The position numbers and the translations under genes are program-made. Below are positions 1-6,057 of a stretch of DNA of 26,845 bases, in pieces. The notes beneath the pieces were generated by a model. It made no database searches. It had not been told where the DNA came from and saw nothing but the letters and a program-made list of their open reading frames with translations. Source of the stretch: a virus; IMG/VR virus record IMGVR_UViG_3300032088_002388, positions 1 through 26,845 of that record; one strand, 5' to 3'. How positions within the stretch are numbered: the stretch's first letter is position 1; each line of letters opens with the position of its first letter.

Positions 1-1
1 A

Positions 2-142
2 TTTATGTCAGTAAAGGACGCAGAAAAGAAATTTCCTTACATGATAAAATACATGAAGAATTCTGAGTTTTTAAAAATAAACAAACAAAAGCTAACTGAT
101 AAAAATTTAATGACGGTTGCTATGACAATGGAAAACGATTAA
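2..142 (+). CDS. C-terminal part of a phage protein, cut by window edge (unknown)
   Basis: The reading frame is open from base 2 to the TAA at 140-142 and is followed at once by the next gene (ATG at 144). A possible internal start is the ATG at 5, which would give a 45-residue basic peptide, but no upstream sequence is available to judge a ribosome binding site. The visible residues are lysine-rich and probably helical, with no recognisable motif. It may be the tail of a longer protein or a complete small one; function unknown. Confidence 0.5.
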   Translation, partial: FMSVKDAEKKFPYMIKYMKNSEFLKINKQKLTDKNLMTVAMTMEND

Positions 143-143
143 T

Positions 144-380
144 ATGAAAACTTTTAAGGAGCAATCTAATCTTGACGAAGCACCATTAGTAATGAACGAT
201 ATGGAAATGGCTGATGCTCTTTATACTAAAATCAAAGACGATATGTTTAAGTTTAAAAGGTCAAAAAAACATGAGAAAATATGGCCATATCTTCAAACAT
301 TAGCAAAAATGGCTGGTTATGGAATTACTAAAAAGGGTCAATCTGGTGATAAAACATTCAGATATGATTTAAAAAAATAA
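144..380 (+). CDS. Small protein with T4-like capsid-targeting N-terminus
   Basis: 78 residues, function not recognised. The N-terminus MKTFKEQSNLDEA resembles the tag of T4 internal head proteins (MKTYQEFIAEA). It contains L10-D11-E12 before A13, which fits the (L/I)-x-E cut site of the T4 prohead protease gp21. The rest is charged and predicted helical, ending in a basic tail. The gene overlaps the next start by one base (TAATG) and sits in a run of small virion-type genes. Seen: the motif. Known: T4 IPII/IPIII carry such a tag and are packaged and cleaved. Inferred: this may be a head-packaged protein. Confidence 0.7.
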   Translation: MKTFKEQSNLDEAPLVMNDMEMADALYTKIKDDMFKFKRSKKHEKIWPYLQTLAKMAGYGITKKGQSGDKTFRYDLKK

Positions 381-715
381 TGGAAAATTTTTACGAATAT
401 TACAAAAAATGTTGTGACGAATGCAACGAAGAAGTAGTAGTTGAACAATCAGAGTATCAAGGAAGAAAGGTTAAACTTAATGATCCTATGAGATCAGACG
501 ACGGAAAAGCCAAATTTCATGTATACGTTAAAAATGAAAAAGGTAATGTAATAAAATTAAGATTTGGTGATCCTAATATGGATATAAAACGAGATGATCC
601 TGCAAGAAGACGATCTTTCAGAGCAAGATTTAATTGTGATAATCCTGGACCTAAGTGGAAAGCGAGATATTGGTCTTGTTATCAATGGCGAGCAAACGCG
701 AAGGTGGAAAACTGA
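380..715 (+). CDS. Conserved tailed-phage protein, unknown function
   Basis: 111 residues. The second half carries a dense conserved-looking block: a GDPNM motif, then RDDPARRRSFRARF, a Cys, PGPKWKARYW and a final SCYQW. I recognise this type of block (GDP-M-IKRD, RR-SFRARH, C--PGPKWKARYWSC-W) from other large tailed-phage genomes, where it is left without a function. The N-terminus has two Cys pairs (KKCCDEC). The aromatic, Arg-rich block could bind nucleic acid or form a compact metal-stabilised fold; that is inference. Translationally coupled on both sides (TAATG upstream, TGATG downstream). Confidence 0.75.
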   Translation: MENFYEYYKKCCDECNEEVVVEQSEYQGRKVKLNDPMRSDDGKAKFHVYVKNEKGNVIKLRFGDPNMDIKRDDPARRRSFRARFNCDNPGPKWKARYWSCYQWRANAKVEN

Positions 716-1053
716 TGGTAAATAAAACAACCCGTGGAATGACACAAGACGACATTGCACAAGTAAAGAGAGATCATATGAATCAGTCTGATAGATTGGA
801 TAGAATCGAAGAAAAAATTGATCGAATGTCCGAGGCGATAATATCGTTAGCTCGAGCAGAAGAGAAAATAACTACGTTAACATCTTTTAGTAAACAACAA
901 AATGAAATGATCATTGAGCTTACAAGAAGAATGGAAAAATTAGAAGGTACAGTCACACAAAACGCTGTTGTAGTGAATGTTATTAACAAAGTATTTTGGA
1001 TTATAATGGTTGCATCTGCAACTGCTATAACTGGAATGCTAGTAATGCAATAA
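715..1053 (+). CDS. Coiled-coil protein with C-terminal membrane anchor (XhlA-like layout)
   Basis: 112 residues. I place the start at ATG 715 (TGATG overlap with the previous stop; AAGGTGG at 701-707 is a good ribosome binding site) rather than at the longer upstream frame. Residues about 20-85 are heptad-like and charged (coiled coil), followed by one hydrophobic segment at about 92-110 (VFWIIMVASATAITGMLVM). This layout resembles haemolysin XhlA-type proteins, which accompany holins, but the similarity is only architectural. It could equally be a membrane-tethered structural or lysis-timing protein. Confidence 0.7.
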   Translation: MVNKTTRGMTQDDIAQVKRDHMNQSDRLDRIEEKIDRMSEAIISLARAEEKITTLTSFSKQQNEMIIELTRRMEKLEGTVTQNAVVVNVINKVFWIIMVASATAITGMLVMQ

Positions 1054-1067
1054 ACAGGGAGAAAACT

Positions 1068-2030
1068 ATGAAATTGCAAGATAAAGAAACTCTAAACGTT
1101 GCAGCGGCAGTCAAAGACGTATTAGAAGGTAAAAAGCCTGCGGTAAAGGAAGAGCCAAAATATCCTCATAAGATGTATCATCCTGAAACCGGCGAAGAAG
1201 AAACTGCCAACAACGAAGAAGAGCATAAAGCTTTATCTGCTAAAGGTTATACCCATGAGAAGAAAGAATCTCCTGAAGAGCCTAAAGCTAAAGGTGAAAA
1301 AGACTTTAAAGATAAGCATGTTGTTAAGAAATCAGGTATGAATACTGATGGTTCTAATGTTAAAGAAGAGGCCGAAGAAGTTGAAGAAGGCCTTAGTGCT
1401 TCTGATATGAAAAAAGCAATGAAAATCATTAATGATCCTAAAACTAAAGGCGGTAATTATACGCAAGCTATGAAGGATCTAGAGAAATGGAAGAAAGGAT
1501 CAACAAAAGATCCTAAAGTTGCTGCTGCTTTAAAAGCTGCTCATGAATCTAAAGAAGAGGTTGAAGAAGTTAAAGAAGAAACTAAAGAAGAAGTTTCTGA
1601 TAAGCAAAAGAAGTATCAAGCTTTCTTTCAAAAAGCATTAAAGAAATTTGGTGTTAAATCTCCAGCAGAATTAGACGGAGAGAAAAAGAAAGAATTCTTT
1701 GACTACGTAGATAAGAACTACGAAGCTGATAACGAAGAAGATGCAGAAGAAGAAGTAGTAGAAACAACGATTACTATTTCTCCTACTGAAATCAATAAGC
1801 TTACTTCAATGAGCGAAAAAAAAGTCACACTTGACATTGATTGGATAGGTGATCCTAAATTCACAAAAGATACTGAGAAAAAGTTTAAACTTAAATTTAA
1901 AGTTAATTCTCGTCAAGGTACTGCTGATGTCACCGGTGATAATAAGCAAATATTAAAAATGCTTACAGATCCTGATGTTTATGGATGGGACAAATCTGAT
2001 GCATTAGATGTATGGCCGGAGCTTAAGTAA
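1068..2030 (+). CDS. Large acidic/lysine-rich multi-domain phage protein, probable head/virion protein
   Basis: 320 residues from ATG 1068, chosen because GGGAG lies just upstream (1058-1062); the longer frame to 996 runs back into the previous gene. Composition is extreme: long Glu/Lys runs such as KEEVEEVKEETKEEV. Recognisable blocks in order: an N-terminal helix (about 1-25); a YHPETGEEE...EEEHKALSAKGY module (about 35-65); a helical module; a FFQKALKKFGVKSPAEL...KKKEFFDYVDKNY module (about 185-220) that I recognise from T4-like cyanophage proteins; and a C-terminal beta-rich part ending in a YGWDKSDALD motif. The last part resembles the small protein at 2276. Disordered charged proteins of this kind are common as scaffold or packaged proteins; role inferred. 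Confidence 0.75.
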   Translation: MKLQDKETLNVAAAVKDVLEGKKPAVKEEPKYPHKMYHPETGEEETANNEEEHKALSAKGYTHEKKESPEEPKAKGEKDFKDKHVVKKSGMNTDGSNVKEEAEEVEEGLSASDMKKAMKIINDPKTKGGNYTQAMKDLEKWKKGSTKDPKVAAALKAAHESKEEVEEVKEETKEEVSDKQKKYQAFFQKALKKFGVKSPAELDGEKKKEFFDYVDKNYEADNEEDAEEEVVETTITISPTEINKLTSMSEKKVTLDIDWIGDPKFTKDTEKKFKLKFKVNSRQGTADVTGDNKQILKMLTDPDVYGWDKSDALDVWPELK

Positions 2031-2266
2031 TGAAATCCTTTAATGAAATTCGGCCACTAAACGAAGATCAATTTGATAAATCAAAAGGCGCTTTCATAGG
2101 TAACATTGAAAAGTCAGTTAAACAGATCGAACTTTGGATTAAACAAATTGAAAAAATGGATAAACAAGGTGAAAATGCTGGTCAAATGAAAAAAGATGTA
2201 TCAGTATTAAAAAAGGATTTGGAAAAATTTAAAATGCGATTGTCAATGTTGGCAGTGCTACTTTAG
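2030..2266 (+). CDS. Small coiled-coil protein with T4-like capsid-targeting N-terminus
   Basis: 78 residues. It begins MKSFNEIRPLNEDQ: the T4 internal-protein-like tag with L10-N11-E12, matching the gp21-type (L/I)-x-E cleavage rule. The remainder (about 20-75) is one amphipathic, Lys/Glu-rich helix with heptad spacing. The start overlaps the previous stop (TAATG), with GGAG at 2018-2021. No enzyme motif. Likely a small head-associated protein; alternative: any small helical phage protein. Confidence 0.7.
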   Translation: MKSFNEIRPLNEDQFDKSKGAFIGNIEKSVKQIELWIKQIEKMDKQGENAGQMKKDVSVLKKDLEKFKMRLSMLAVLL

Positions 2267-2275
2267 GGGAACAAA

Positions 2276-2527
2276 ATGAAAAATTATAAAGATATTAGAG
2301 AAGCATCTCTAGCTATCGCAACAGATTTGGATGAATATCCAGTCACAAAACAAGCTAAAAAGTTTAAGCTTAAAGCTAAAGAAGAACCTGGTAAAGGTGA
2401 TAATATGTATGGTCCTGATAAAGTTACTCTTACGGGTAGCGAAAGAGATATTATTAAGTATGCTGATGAATATCTTGGTTGGGACGGTAGTAGCTTTAGA
2501 GAGCTCAAAAAGGAGCTAGGATTATAG
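2276..2527 (+). CDS. Small phage protein with T4-like capsid-targeting N-terminus and a YLGWD motif
   Basis: 83 residues, good ribosome binding site (AGGGGAA upstream of ATG 2276). The N-terminus MKNYKDIREASLA contains I7-R8-E9 before A10, again the T4 prohead-protease-type site. The body has KKFKLKAK, VTLTGSERDI and YLGWDGSS, which lines up loosely with the C-terminal domain of the 1068 protein (KKFKLKFK, ADVTGDNKQI, YGWDKSD). This suggests a duplicated small domain. Function unknown. Confidence 0.7.
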   Translation: MKNYKDIREASLAIATDLDEYPVTKQAKKFKLKAKEEPGKGDNMYGPDKVTLTGSERDIIKYADEYLGWDGSSFRELKKELGL

Positions 2528-2537
2528 TTTTATCTTA

Positions 2538-2545
2538 TATAAGTA
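2538..2545 (+). promoter_or_regulatory. Possible weak T4-type late promoter (TATAAGTA)
   Basis: TATAAGTA differs at one position from the T4 late octamer and lies in the only gap of this region, 32 bases before the ATG at 2578. In a low-GC genome a one-mismatch match is weak evidence. Confidence 0.35.
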
Positions 2546-2577
2546 GTACTGTATACTAATTAATATATAGGAACATT

Positions 2578-2946
2578 ATGAAGATATTTGATAAATTGAC
2601 GGCCAGGAATTTCGAATTATTTGCGGCTCAACATTATAATAATCCCGAAGCTACTGATGTAGAAGAGTTTAAAGAAGATCTAAGTCGTTTTAAATATTTA
2701 AAGAGACTTTTAAAACGATACGAAATGGCAGGAGATCTTCAAGAGCGACTGATACTTAATCATCTCATTGTTATATACAATGTATTTGGTATAGAAGCTG
2801 CTGATAGAATGATTTGGTTTAAAATAAATGAAGAACATTATTCGTATATTAAACCATTTTTAATCTTCTTAAATTATTTAAAGGAAGATGATAAAGTAGA
2901 AATCGGCATTAACGCTGAGATAGTAGAGAAACTAAGAAAGATATGA
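2578..2946 (+). CDS. Conserved T4-like phage protein, unknown function
   Basis: 122 residues, all helical in appearance. Conserved-looking blocks are MKIFDKLT near the N-terminus, DVEEFKEDLSRFKYLKRLLKRYE (positions about 27-49) and LQERLILNHLIVIYNVFGIEAADRM (about 55-79). I recognise this type of protein as a strongly conserved hypothetical in T4-like cyanophages and relatives; no catalytic motif is visible. It follows a short intergenic gap with a possible late promoter and overlaps the next gene by 4 bases (ATGA). Confidence 0.75.
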   Translation: MKIFDKLTARNFELFAAQHYNNPEATDVEEFKEDLSRFKYLKRLLKRYEMAGDLQERLILNHLIVIYNVFGIEAADRMIWFKINEEHYSYIKPFLIFLNYLKEDDKVEIGINAEIVEKLRKI

Positions 2947-3548
2947 GAACAGAATATATCGTAAATGAAGGAGTTTTAAGCAGAGCAGCCGATACTGTTT
3001 ATGCTTTTCGTTTCGTACGTTTGTTAGTTACAAAATGGGAAAAGACTCAAGCTTATAAATTAGGCATTCTAGATAATAGCGGAAAAGTTTTAAAAAAACC
3101 TGAAACAACCGCAGAAAAAGCATCATATACTTATTTTCATAGATTAGTTTTTAATATCAAAAGATTGGTACAAAAAATACCATTCGGAAAATCGGCATTA
3201 GCTTCTTGGGCCACGGCGTTATTTCTTTTAAAAGAACATGCAAAATTAACTGATAAAGAGCTTGAAGAAGCTATGGATAGTGTAGTTGATTTTGATTTTG
3301 ATAACCTAAAAGAAAACACAGATTCATGGATTCAATCACAAGGTAGATTAAGTCCAGGTGCATATACATTAATTAATGATATTATGCATCCAAAAACTGC
3401 TGAATTTATTGGAACAGCAGGAACACAAGTTGTAGCAGAAGAGTTTATTGAACCTTCTGGATTTGTATTTGCAACACCTATATACGAGGTTACACATACA
3501 TTAACAAAGCAAAAATTATATATATCTATTGGAGACATAAAAAGATGA
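2943..3548 (+). CDS. Conserved T4-like phage protein, probable virion/structural, unknown function
   Basis: 201 residues, start in an ATGA overlap with the previous gene. The N-terminal two thirds (about 10-125) are helical with conserved-looking blocks (VYAFRFVRLLVTKWEKTQAY, YFHRLVFNIKRLVQK, SWATALFLLKEH). The last third (about 140-201) is beta-rich. I recognise the style from T4-like marine phages, where it is an unassigned conserved protein. A possible prohead tag at the start (YIVNEG) does not meet the L/I-x-E rule. No enzyme motif. Confidence 0.7.
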   Translation: MRTEYIVNEGVLSRAADTVYAFRFVRLLVTKWEKTQAYKLGILDNSGKVLKKPETTAEKASYTYFHRLVFNIKRLVQKIPFGKSALASWATALFLLKEHAKLTDKELEEAMDSVVDFDFDNLKENTDSWIQSQGRLSPGAYTLINDIMHPKTAEFIGTAGTQVVAEEFIEPSGFVFATPIYEVTHTLTKQKLYISIGDIKR

Positions 3549-3790
3549 AAATAGAAACGTTTAAAAAATGGGAATTAGCAGCCCACTGTCAAGAGGATGC
3601 TGCTGCCAATTCAGTAGCCTCTGGCGGAGTTTCTATGCCAGCAGATGCAATGGGTAAAAAAGCCCAAAAGAAAAGATTAAAGCCACAATACGACGGTAGA
3701 ACTCGAGCGGGAAGAAAGTTTGTTGAAAGAATGAACTTAAGAAAAGCTGCAAGAGAAGCAAAGAAAGCTGCTGCAGCTCAGAAAGAGTAA
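3545..3790 (+). CDS. Small basic conserved phage protein
   Basis: 81 residues, strongly basic. The block NSVASGGVSMPADAMGKK and then YDGRTRAGRKFVERM resembles a motif (V-GGGV-M, DGRT--GRKF) that recurs in T4-like marine phages. The C-terminus is an Ala/Lys/Arg helix that could bind nucleic acid. It overlaps the preceding gene by 4 bases (ATGA) and the following start by 1 base. Function unknown. Confidence 0.7.
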   Translation: MKIETFKKWELAAHCQEDAAANSVASGGVSMPADAMGKKAQKKRLKPQYDGRTRAGRKFVERMNLRKAAREAKKAAAAQKE

Positions 3791-4056
3791 TGCAATTCTT
3801 TCGTAATGTTAAAGATCTAATCGTTAAATTTTGGCGATGGATATTAAGTTGGTTCGAAAACCACCAATATCTTTATGTATCTCATAATCAATATAATTCT
3901 GAAGGTGAGATCATAGACGTACTTGAAAAGAAATTTGAAGTACGTAAATTTTATAAGCAAACTCAAAAGCATATGAAATTTAAAACAATGGAAGGCCATG
4001 TTGTTGAACTTAAAACTGCAACACCCATGGATTATATGACGGAGACTATAGACTAA
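3790..4056 (+). CDS. Small conserved phage protein with aromatic amphipathic N-terminus
   Basis: 88 residues. Residues 1-22 (FFRNVKDLIVKFWRWILSWF) form an aromatic amphipathic or membrane-binding helix; the remainder looks like a small beta domain (KKFEVRKFYKQTQKHMKFKTMEGHVVELK in part). It sits directly before the spanin-like pair and is coupled to both neighbours by TAATG overlaps, so a role at the membrane during lysis is possible but only inferred. Confidence 0.65.
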   Translation: MQFFRNVKDLIVKFWRWILSWFENHQYLYVSHNQYNSEGEIIDVLEKKFEVRKFYKQTQKHMKFKTMEGHVVELKTATPMDYMTETID

Positions 4057-4439
4057 TGCAACAAATATTGATAGGAATTATATTAGTTTTAGGTTTAGGC
4101 GGTTATTGGTTATACAACGAAAACCAAACACTAGCTGCAAATAACCTAGCGCTAGAAGGTGCAGTTGAAGAGCAGAAAGCTGCATTCAATGCAATGAAAG
4201 AATCTTTCGAGAAACAAGGGCAAGCCTTGCAGAATATGTCTCGAAAAAATGCAGAAATAGAAGCAGAAAAAGCCGAGTATTTGGCCATATTTGCTAGACA
4301 TAATTTAGATATGTTGGCCATTAAAAAACCTGGTCTTATTCAAAACAGGTTTAATAATGCTAGTCAACTAGTGATGGAGGGATTAGAGGATGACACTGAG
4401 AAACTTTACAGTATTGACACTCCTAATAGCGATAACTAG
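4056..4439 (+). CDS. Probable inner-membrane spanin (Rz-like)
   Basis: 127 residues. A single N-terminal membrane segment (about 4-19, ILIGIILVLGLGGYWLY) is followed by a long charged coiled coil (about 25-85) that would lie in the periplasm. This is the classic i-spanin layout: spanins join inner and outer membranes and drive outer-membrane disruption at the last step of lysis of Gram-negative hosts. The next gene, a lipoprotein, starts inside this one in another frame (overlap 4390-4439), a typical Rz/Rz1 arrangement. Assigned from architecture and context, not sequence similarity. Confidence 0.7.
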   Translation: MQQILIGIILVLGLGGYWLYNENQTLAANNLALEGAVEEQKAAFNAMKESFEKQGQALQNMSRKNAEIEAEKAEYLAIFARHNLDMLAIKKPGLIQNRFNNASQLVMEGLEDDTEKLYSIDTPNSDN

Positions 4440-4935
4440 TGGTTGTTCGCTAATACCAAGTAAAAAGGTTGAGATCATATCAAAGCCTATTGAAATAGAA
4501 ATAATGCAACCCGCTCTACCTAGAGCAGTTGACTTAACAGCACCAAAATGGTACGTAGTATCAGAAGCTAAAATAGCAAATCCATGTGTAGCTACAATTT
4601 CCTTTGAGCCTAAGAAGTTTGACGAAAAGGGTGTAGAGAAACTAAAAAGACCTAAAACATGTGCAAAAGAAGATACAGAAAATCCTGATTGGCCAGATGG
4701 ATATACGTATTTAGATAGATTTCTAGATGAAATGAAAGAACAAAATAACGGAGAGATTGTTTTCGTTGCTACTACGATTGGTGATTATAAAGTAATGGCA
4801 GAAGATATGCAAGAACTTAAAAGGTATATCAAACAATTAGGCGAAGTAGTAATATACTATCGTGACGTAACAATGACTGACGGCCAAAAAGGCGCAGCAG
4901 TTGGAATTAAGGTGAATAAAAATGAAAACAACTAG
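4390..4935 (+). CDS. Probable outer-membrane lipoprotein spanin (Rz1-like)
   Basis: 181 residues with a lipoprotein signal: basic N-terminus, hydrophobic stretch VLTLLIAITSGC, and lipobox Cys19. After the Cys come Pro-rich segments and a small alpha/beta C-terminal domain (EIVFVATTIGDYKVMAEDM, then ELKRYIKQLGEVVIYY). Similar lipoproteins follow the i-spanin in T4-like marine phages. At 181 residues it is long for an Rz1 protein, so the C-terminal domain may do more than bridge membranes. Starts 50 bases inside the i-spanin gene with GAGG just upstream; overlaps the lipase gene by 14 bases. Confidence 0.7.
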   Translation: MTLRNFTVLTLLIAITSGCSLIPSKKVEIISKPIEIEIMQPALPRAVDLTAPKWYVVSEAKIANPCVATISFEPKKFDEKGVEKLKRPKTCAKEDTENPDWPDGYTYLDRFLDEMKEQNNGEIVFVATTIGDYKVMAEDMQELKRYIKQLGEVVIYYRDVTMTDGQKGAAVGIKVNKNENN

Positions 4936-5680
4936 AATGAAAGATGACAGATCTCAAATGGAGAGGGCTTTAATTGCAGCTAAATTGTCAGCAATTGCAT
5001 ATAAAAACGAAAAACCTGCAATAACTGCAGCTAAAAAGTTAGGTTTTGCTTGGGTACAATTAATCTCCAAAGGTGGAGCAGAAGTATTAATAGCTAAAGA
5101 TCGTAATGATCTTTGGTTTGCATTTAGAGGTACTGAACCTTCAAAATTAAATGATGTTATGGCCGATCTTAAACTTGCAAAGCAAGCAGCTGTAGCAGGT
5201 GGAAAAGTTCATTCTGGATTCCAAGAAGAAGTGAATGATTTATGGATGGACATTTTAAAAGAATTAGAACACAATGCACAATTAAAAGTTAAAAAAGATG
5301 TGTATATGACAGGTCATTCTTTAGGAGCTGCAATGGCAACAATCGCCGCAACTCGATACGAACCTGTAGAATTATTTACTTTTGGATCTCCAAGAGTAGG
5401 TGGACCTAAATTCATTAGGAATATTAATTGTCCACACCTTAGATTTATGAACAACAACGATATCGTCTGTAGAATCCCACCTGCATGGTTAGGATTTAGA
5501 CACCATGGGGAAATGATCTATTTTAATAAAGATGGTAATCAACAAGCTAAACCCACATGGGGCGATTTATTTTATGGTATACTAAACTCATGGAAAAGAT
5601 TTAAATTCTTTGATGGTATAGTAGATCATGGAATGCCAAATTATGTTAAAGCAATTACTAAAGCTTCGAAAGAGCAGTAA
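4922..5680 (+). CDS. Class 3 (alpha/beta hydrolase) lipase-like protein
   Basis: 252 residues. The lipase class 3 signature is complete: FRGTE at about 68-72 (oxyanion region), nucleophile elbow TGHSLG with Ser133, Asp180 in NNNDIVCRIPP, and His236 in VDHGMPNY, in the order and spacing of the family. No signal peptide, so it would act in the cytoplasm or reach membranes after holin opening. Start chosen at ATG 4922 with AAGGTG at 4909-4914. Its place right behind the spanin-like pair suggests it hydrolyses host phospholipids during lysis; a role in lipid metabolism is the alternative. Substrate cannot be read from the sequence. Confidence 0.85.
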   Translation: MKTTRMKDDRSQMERALIAAKLSAIAYKNEKPAITAAKKLGFAWVQLISKGGAEVLIAKDRNDLWFAFRGTEPSKLNDVMADLKLAKQAAVAGGKVHSGFQEEVNDLWMDILKELEHNAQLKVKKDVYMTGHSLGAAMATIAATRYEPVELFTFGSPRVGGPKFIRNINCPHLRFMNNNDIVCRIPPAWLGFRHHGEMIYFNKDGNQQAKPTWGDLFYGILNSWKRFKFFDGIVDHGMPNYVKAITKASKEQ

Positions 5681-5997
5681 TGTATTGGTTAACTATATTA
5701 GCGCTTAAATCTATACTTTCCTCAGTGATTGGTAGTACCTTTTATGTTTGGTTCCAAGATACTAAAATCGGTATTTGGTTTCAAAAAAAGGTTGATCAAT
5801 TCATGGAACATTTTGCTGAAAAATATGATATTGAAGTAGCTAAAAAGGATTCTAAATTTAGAAGCCTATATCCTTTACAAGCCGACAGATTAGACAAAGT
5901 AGAAAAATTGGCTCATCCAAAATGTGGATTAGAGGCCTTTGATGGATACGATGAACTAATAAAAAGGATAGATAAATTAGAAAAGAAAATAAAATAA
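5680..5997 (+). CDS. Small conserved phage protein with N-terminal hydrophobic segment
   Basis: 105 residues. Residues about 3-25 are hydrophobic (LTILALKSILSSVIGSTFYVWF) and may insert in the membrane; the rest is charged, with a conserved-looking YPLQADRLDKVEKLAHPKCG region and a terminal short coiled coil. A similar protein (WF--T-IG-WF-KKVDQ, then YP and HP motifs) is common in T4-like marine phages without a function. It ends the run before the nrd promoter. Confidence 0.65.
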   Translation: MYWLTILALKSILSSVIGSTFYVWFQDTKIGIWFQKKVDQFMEHFAEKYDIEVAKKDSKFRSLYPLQADRLDKVEKLAHPKCGLEAFDGYDELIKRIDKLEKKIK

Positions 5998-6029
5998 GCA
6001 TGTACATTTATCCACAATTGTGGTATAAT
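5996..6029 (+). promoter_or_regulatory. Early/middle promoter 1 (AAGCATGTACA box, extended -10), drives nrdA operon
   Basis: AAGCATGTACA ends in the -35-like TGTACA (6001-6006); 17 bases later comes TGTGG-TATAAT (TATAAT at 6024-6029), an extended -10. The same two-part sequence occurs at 10860, 12744 and 26386. Expected transcript start about 6036, 22 bases before the nrdA ATG. Confidence 0.85.
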
Positions 6030-6057
6030 GGACCTTATATAATGATTGGAATAAATA

